A stretch of 9,284 nucleotides of DNA, from NCBI GenBank assembly GCA_002707085.1, contig PALY01000094.1, positions 8,845 to 18,128 on the forward strand. The letters are read 5' to 3'. The notes under the pieces are model-generated. The model saw only the letters and a program-made list of their open reading frames with translations, searched no databases and had not been told where the DNA came from. The position numbers and the translations under genes are program-made. This document shows positions 6,752 through 9,284 of the stretch, piece after piece. This DNA is from Deltaproteobacteria bacterium (GTDB lineage Bacteria; Myxococcota_A; UBA796). Position 1 is the first letter of the stretch. Each line of letters starts with the position of its first letter.

Positions 6752-8857
6752 TCAGCTCTCTATTTCGACTTCGCTTTCACCTTCTTCGTTTTCATCATCA
6801 TCTGCCAATGCGGTGCGCTGCATGGTCATGACGGCTTTATGAAGAATATCCTCCTGTGCCATGGTGAGCTCACGAAATTCCAGGCCATATCGAAAGGTGC
6901 CATTGGAGGGATCTTCACCGCCGATTCTGACGGTCGTAGCTCGAATATCGACCCATTCATCCAGGAGCGGAAGATTCAGGCTTACGCGGTCACCTTCGTT
7001 CAATTCGTACGCGGTTTCTAAACCGCACCCTCCGATGGAGAGGTCGAGTACGTGGGATGCAAAATGTTGATTGGTGGACATCCAGCTCCCCCCATCGGCC
7101 ATTTCGGTCATGAGGCTGCCCTGAACATCCATCTCCAATCCGACTCGATAGCTGTCCCGTTGGTTGTATAGACGCAGTTCATTTGGGAAACGGGTAATCA
7201 ATAAGTGGGTGCCGAGGGGGTTCGGGATTACACCTTCCAGTGGGGTGGGGATGGATCGGATCACCTTAGAATCGTATTGATAGATGCCCTCAATTTGGCC
7301 GATTTCGACCGTTACCACGGTCCCGGTTGGAACTGAACTGCCAGGTTCCCCAGGTAAAACTGCTGCAACGCCCGCTTCGTGAGTCACGGTCATTCCTGGA
7401 GTCATATCGACCAAAGTGTCGCCCAAGCAGATGATTCGAACGAAACGACACTGACCCAGAATGCGTGCCATGGATTTGGGGCCGAGGGTGTCCCATGCGA
7501 TGATTCGAGAGGGAGATCGGCATTGAGACCAGAATTCGTCGACGATACCTTCGCGGTCCGACACTAAAAAGCGAGCGGTTTTATCGTCGATGGAAAGTGA
7601 AATTTGGTCCTGTCTGGAGCGGGGTCCGCCGTCGAGCCGAAAAATCTGTTCCAGGGGTGCATCCATGTGCCGTTCTTGAGAGGCGGGTCCTCCGATGGGC
7701 AGAAACAGAACACGCGAGCGTGACAGAATGAGCCAGCCAAAACGAATTTCGGCCTTACCTTGGCGTTCGCAAGCGTATGTTTTGAGGACGATGTATTCGT
7801 CTTCGTCAAACTCAATGGTAGATGTCCATCTATCCAGGCAACGCTGGTGGAGATGTTCGTGGTCGGGTGTTTGACGGCGTGCAAGTTGGTATTGACGGTC
7901 CCGAATCAACTGTTCGATGGCAGCCAGTTTTTCGGAAGGATCGGGTAGAGCGAAGTTGTGAATCTCGTGCCCAACCCTGATCATCAGTTTTCGGTCAGGC
8001 CAGCCCCGTAGGGCGATGCGGCTAATATCCTCAATCGCAAAACTGAACCCTTTGACTCCAACCATTGCATCAAGCAGGCCCGTGGGTGTGTAGCTGATGG
8101 TGGTGGGGGTGAAGGAGAGATCACCATTGTGTGCCACCGGCCCACGGCGAAGTTGCACCTTCCATGTGTCGAGGACCACCTCGTTGGTTCCCTGTTGGGT
8201 TGTATCGCCCGTACCGATCAGGCGTTCGATATGGTTGTACAGTTCAGGCGTAAGGGAACCCCCAAAAACATGCTCTTCGCCATCTATGGTCATACGCAAG
8301 AGCCGCCGGAGGTCTGTGAGCCTCCAATCTTCAAGGGTGTCCAGGCGTGCATCGATTTGCCCGGTTTCCCAAAACATTCTGTCGATTCCAGACCCTGGAG
8401 TGAACCGAAAACGTCGGTCCGTCAAGGTGAGTTCACCCCGTACAGCCATGAAATCGTTTACGAACAATTCAATACGGCCCTGCTGCAAGACACGTTCATC
8501 GGGCTCAAACAAAAGGCGGATGCTGTCTTCGGCATCTTCATCACCCTGTGCAAGGAGAGAACTGAGCCGGCTGTTGACTCTAAGCGCTCCACGACCTGAA
8601 AAACGAAATGTTTCGTCCTCTGTATAGATGTCTACGTTGTCATTGATGCCGCCAGCCGAGTATTGGGTGATGTCCTTGGTTGGGATGACCACATCTTTTG
8701 CGCCCGCAATTCTGTCCAGGGTCCGTGTTGGCCTGAATGTTAGATAGTCGTTGGTCAGACTCAGCACACCCGGGTGAGCAAGTGGACCCCGATGAAACAG
8801 GCAGTGTGCTTCACTGAGGGTGGGCTGTTGAACGCTATTTGAGGGTTGCGATGTCAT
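6752..8857 (-). CDS. Multidomain c-di-GMP receptor candidate: four GRAM/PH-like modules, YcgR/PilZN-like domain, PilZ domain
   Basis: This 701-residue protein has no signal peptide or membrane segment that I can see, so it is probably cytoplasmic. Residues 16-446 hold four beta-rich modules (about 16-103, 113-214, 226-318, 350-446). Each has a G-x-L-x-(L/F)T or comparable strand followed by a (F/Y)xP strand, a polar turn, a (F/L)x(F/L) strand and a C-terminal amphipathic helix, as in GRAM and bacterial PH-like domains. Residues 454-566 look like the YcgR/PilZN flagellar-brake N-domain, a split barrel that usually precedes PilZ. The PilZ domain (567-680) carries RDSYR (R567, R571) and DLSIGG (D605, S607, G610), the two canonical c-di-GMP contacts, and ends with RYGLEF (656-661). 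Residues 685-701 are almost all acidic. The PilZ call is firm, the GRAM-like call is from pattern only, and the cellular output is unknown. No Shine-Dalgarno site precedes the ATG at 8857, so the exact start is less certain. Confidence 0.85.
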   Translation of the reverse strand: MTSQPSNSVQQPTLSEAHCLFHRGPLAHPGVLSLTNDYLTFRPTRTLDRIAGAKDVVIPTKDITQYSAGGINDNVDIYTEDETFRFSGRGALRVNSRLSSLLAQGDEDAEDSIRLLFEPDERVLQQGRIELFVNDFMAVRGELTLTDRRFRFTPGSGIDRMFWETGQIDARLDTLEDWRLTDLRRLLRMTIDGEEHVFGGSLTPELYNHIERLIGTGDTTQQGTNEVVLDTWKVQLRRGPVAHNGDLSFTPTTISYTPTGLLDAMVGVKGFSFAIEDISRIALRGWPDRKLMIRVGHEIHNFALPDPSEKLAAIEQLIRDRQYQLARRQTPDHEHLHQRCLDRWTSTIEFDEDEYIVLKTYACERQGKAEIRFGWLILSRSRVLFLPIGGPASQERHMDAPLEQIFRLDGGPRSRQDQISLSIDDKTARFLVSDREGIVDEFWSQCRSPSRIIAWDTLGPKSMARILGQCRFVRIICLGDTLVDMTPGMTVTHEAGVAAVLPGEPGSSVPTGTVVTVEIGQIEGIYQYDSKVIRSIPTPLEGVIPNPLGTHLLITRFPNELRLYNQRDSYRVGLEMDVQGSLMTEMADGGSWMSTNQHFASHVLDLSIGGCGLETAYELNEGDRVSLNLPLLDEWVDIRATTVRIGGEDPSNGTFRYGLEFRELTMAQEDILHKAVMTMQRTALADDDENEEGESEVEIES
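6818..7159 (-). other. PilZ domain-coding segment with intact c-di-GMP-binding motifs
   Basis: The segment encodes residues 567-680 of the 701-residue protein. RxxxR is RDSYR at the domain start and DxSxxG is DLSIGG at 605-610, both unbroken. Known PilZ receptors use these residues to hold a c-di-GMP dimer or monomer, so ligand binding is likely. The 33 residues between the two motifs are somewhat long for the family and include a Met/Gly-rich stretch (583-594) that may be an extended loop. Confidence 0.88.
7520..8812 (-). repeat. Four degenerate protein-level repeats (GRAM/PH-like modules)
   Basis: Within the PilZ protein, four modules of about 88-102 residues follow one another at intervals of roughly 100-120 residues. 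Modules 1 (16-103) and 3 (226-318) are closest: both contain RGP-x-AH-x-G, then LS and an xTPT/RPT segment, then LD-x-(I/M)-x-G-x-K and a charged D-I segment. Module 2 (113-214) has GELTLTDRRFRFTP, the most GRAM-like stretch. Module 4 (350-446) is the most diverged, with GWLILSRSRVLFLP as the equivalent strands. The repeat is visible in protein and not obvious in DNA, so the duplication is old. Boundaries are approximate. Confidence 0.6.
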
Positions 8858-9022
8858 TGTCAGAAATGATGAGTGGGGAAGGTGGGCTATTCTTAGTGGC
8901 AGGATTGCCTATCTAATTTGGAGTCCCAATTGGAACCACAAGTTGCCAGATATCTTCCGGGCTTGGATAGAAAACTTTCACAACACCTAAATTCGGACAT
9001 TTTTGGTGAACCTTGAGGCGCA

Positions 9023-9284
9023 TTACAGATGAGGTGGAATATGGAAGGCGGTAATGATTCGAGCGCAATCGGCGGGAGAACTATCCCCATTTAACCTGCC
9101 GATTTTTAAGATCCATTCGGTATTTTCGCCTGGGAGTGTCTTCACATTAAAGGTGCGTGGCAGCTTTAGCAGGAGCGGGTGGCGCCCAAAAACTGCGTCC
9201 CATACATCCATTTGCGTCCCAAACAGCCTAGCGAAGTTCATGCCCAGTCGGTTCCAGTCAACCCCGCCCCATGGCGGATCAAGA
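9023..9284 (-). CDS. C-terminal part of a SAM-dependent methyltransferase (DPPWGG motif), 5' end beyond window
   Basis: The - strand frame is open from the right edge to a TAA at 9023-9025 and gives 86 residues. It begins with LDPPWGGVDW, a match to motif IV (D/N/S-PP-W/Y/F) of class I methyltransferases acting on a ring or exocyclic amino nitrogen. The WGG continuation recalls the SPPWGGP motif of trimethylguanosine-synthase-like enzymes. About 35 residues later comes a hydrophobic strand and loop LLLKLPRTFNV, which fits the strand after motif IV where such enzymes carry a (K/R)xP turn. The protein ends 56 residues beyond that. The ATG at 9241 lies downstream of the motif and is internal. 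The N-terminal SAM-binding motif I (GxGxG) is outside the window, so neither the substrate (RNA, DNA, protein or small molecule) nor the subfamily can be fixed. The PilZ-protein gene follows in the same direction after 165 bases. Confidence 0.65.
   Translation of the reverse strand, partial: LDPPWGGVDWNRLGMNFARLFGTQMDVWDAVFGRHPLLLKLPRTFNVKTLPGENTEWILKIGRLNGDSSPADCARIITAFHIPPHL

Noticed and set aside
8097..8627. 176-codon open frame on the + strand opposite the GRAM-like modules
   Set aside because: It has extreme Ser/Arg/Pro content and no domain pattern, and the opposite strand has a coherent protein. It is a shadow frame.
8881..8960. Possible sigma-70 promoter for the PilZ gene (TTGTGG with AATTAG at 17 bases)
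   Set aside because: The -10 hexamer matches poorly and several equally weak pairs can be drawn, so no promoter is called.
8893..9090. 65-codon open frame on the - strand between the methyltransferase and the PilZ gene
   Set aside because: It overlaps the end of the methyltransferase in another frame, lacks a ribosome site and has no recognisable features.

Overview
The window comes from a bacterial chromosome. It is gene-dense and moderately GC-rich by eye. It has clear Shine-Dalgarno sites, a translationally coupled gene pair and a lipoprotein signal. The lipoprotein's Asp/Ser/Thr/Gly-rich linker after the lipid cysteine, together with a PilZ-type c-di-GMP receptor, suggests a Gram-negative bacterium, possibly of the former Deltaproteobacteria (Myxococcota-like). 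That placement is inference. I see no tRNA, rRNA, CRISPR array, insertion sequence or phage gene.

Layout. On the + strand, bases 1-3099 hold the 3' part of an AddA/RecB-like UvrD-family helicase-nuclease whose Walker A end lies left of the window. All other genes are on the - strand and read right to left. They are: the 3' end of a DPPW-type SAM-dependent methyltransferase (9023-9284, cut by the right edge); a 701-residue multidomain protein (6752-8857); an NAD(P)-dependent aldehyde dehydrogenase (5273-6682); an iron-type alcohol dehydrogenase (4104-5273); and a secreted lipoprotein of the alpha/beta-hydrolase fold (3102-4061). The helicase gene and the lipoprotein gene converge with only two bases between their stop codons.

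How the genes may work together. The aldehyde and alcohol dehydrogenase genes overlap by one base (TAATG), and the lipoprotein gene follows after 42 bases with a strong ribosome binding site. The three therefore look like one operon. A plausible reading is that a surface or periplasmic esterase frees an alcohol that is oxidised in the cytoplasm to an aldehyde and then an acid; the substrate cannot be read from sequence.

The most unusual item is the 701-residue protein. Four consecutive modules resembling GRAM/bacterial PH folds precede a YcgR/PilZN-like domain and a PilZ domain with both canonical c-di-GMP motifs (RxxxR and DxSxxG), and an acidic tail follows. I know of no described c-di-GMP effector with such a four-fold GRAM-like array. 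It could couple c-di-GMP to a membrane or protein-binding scaffold.
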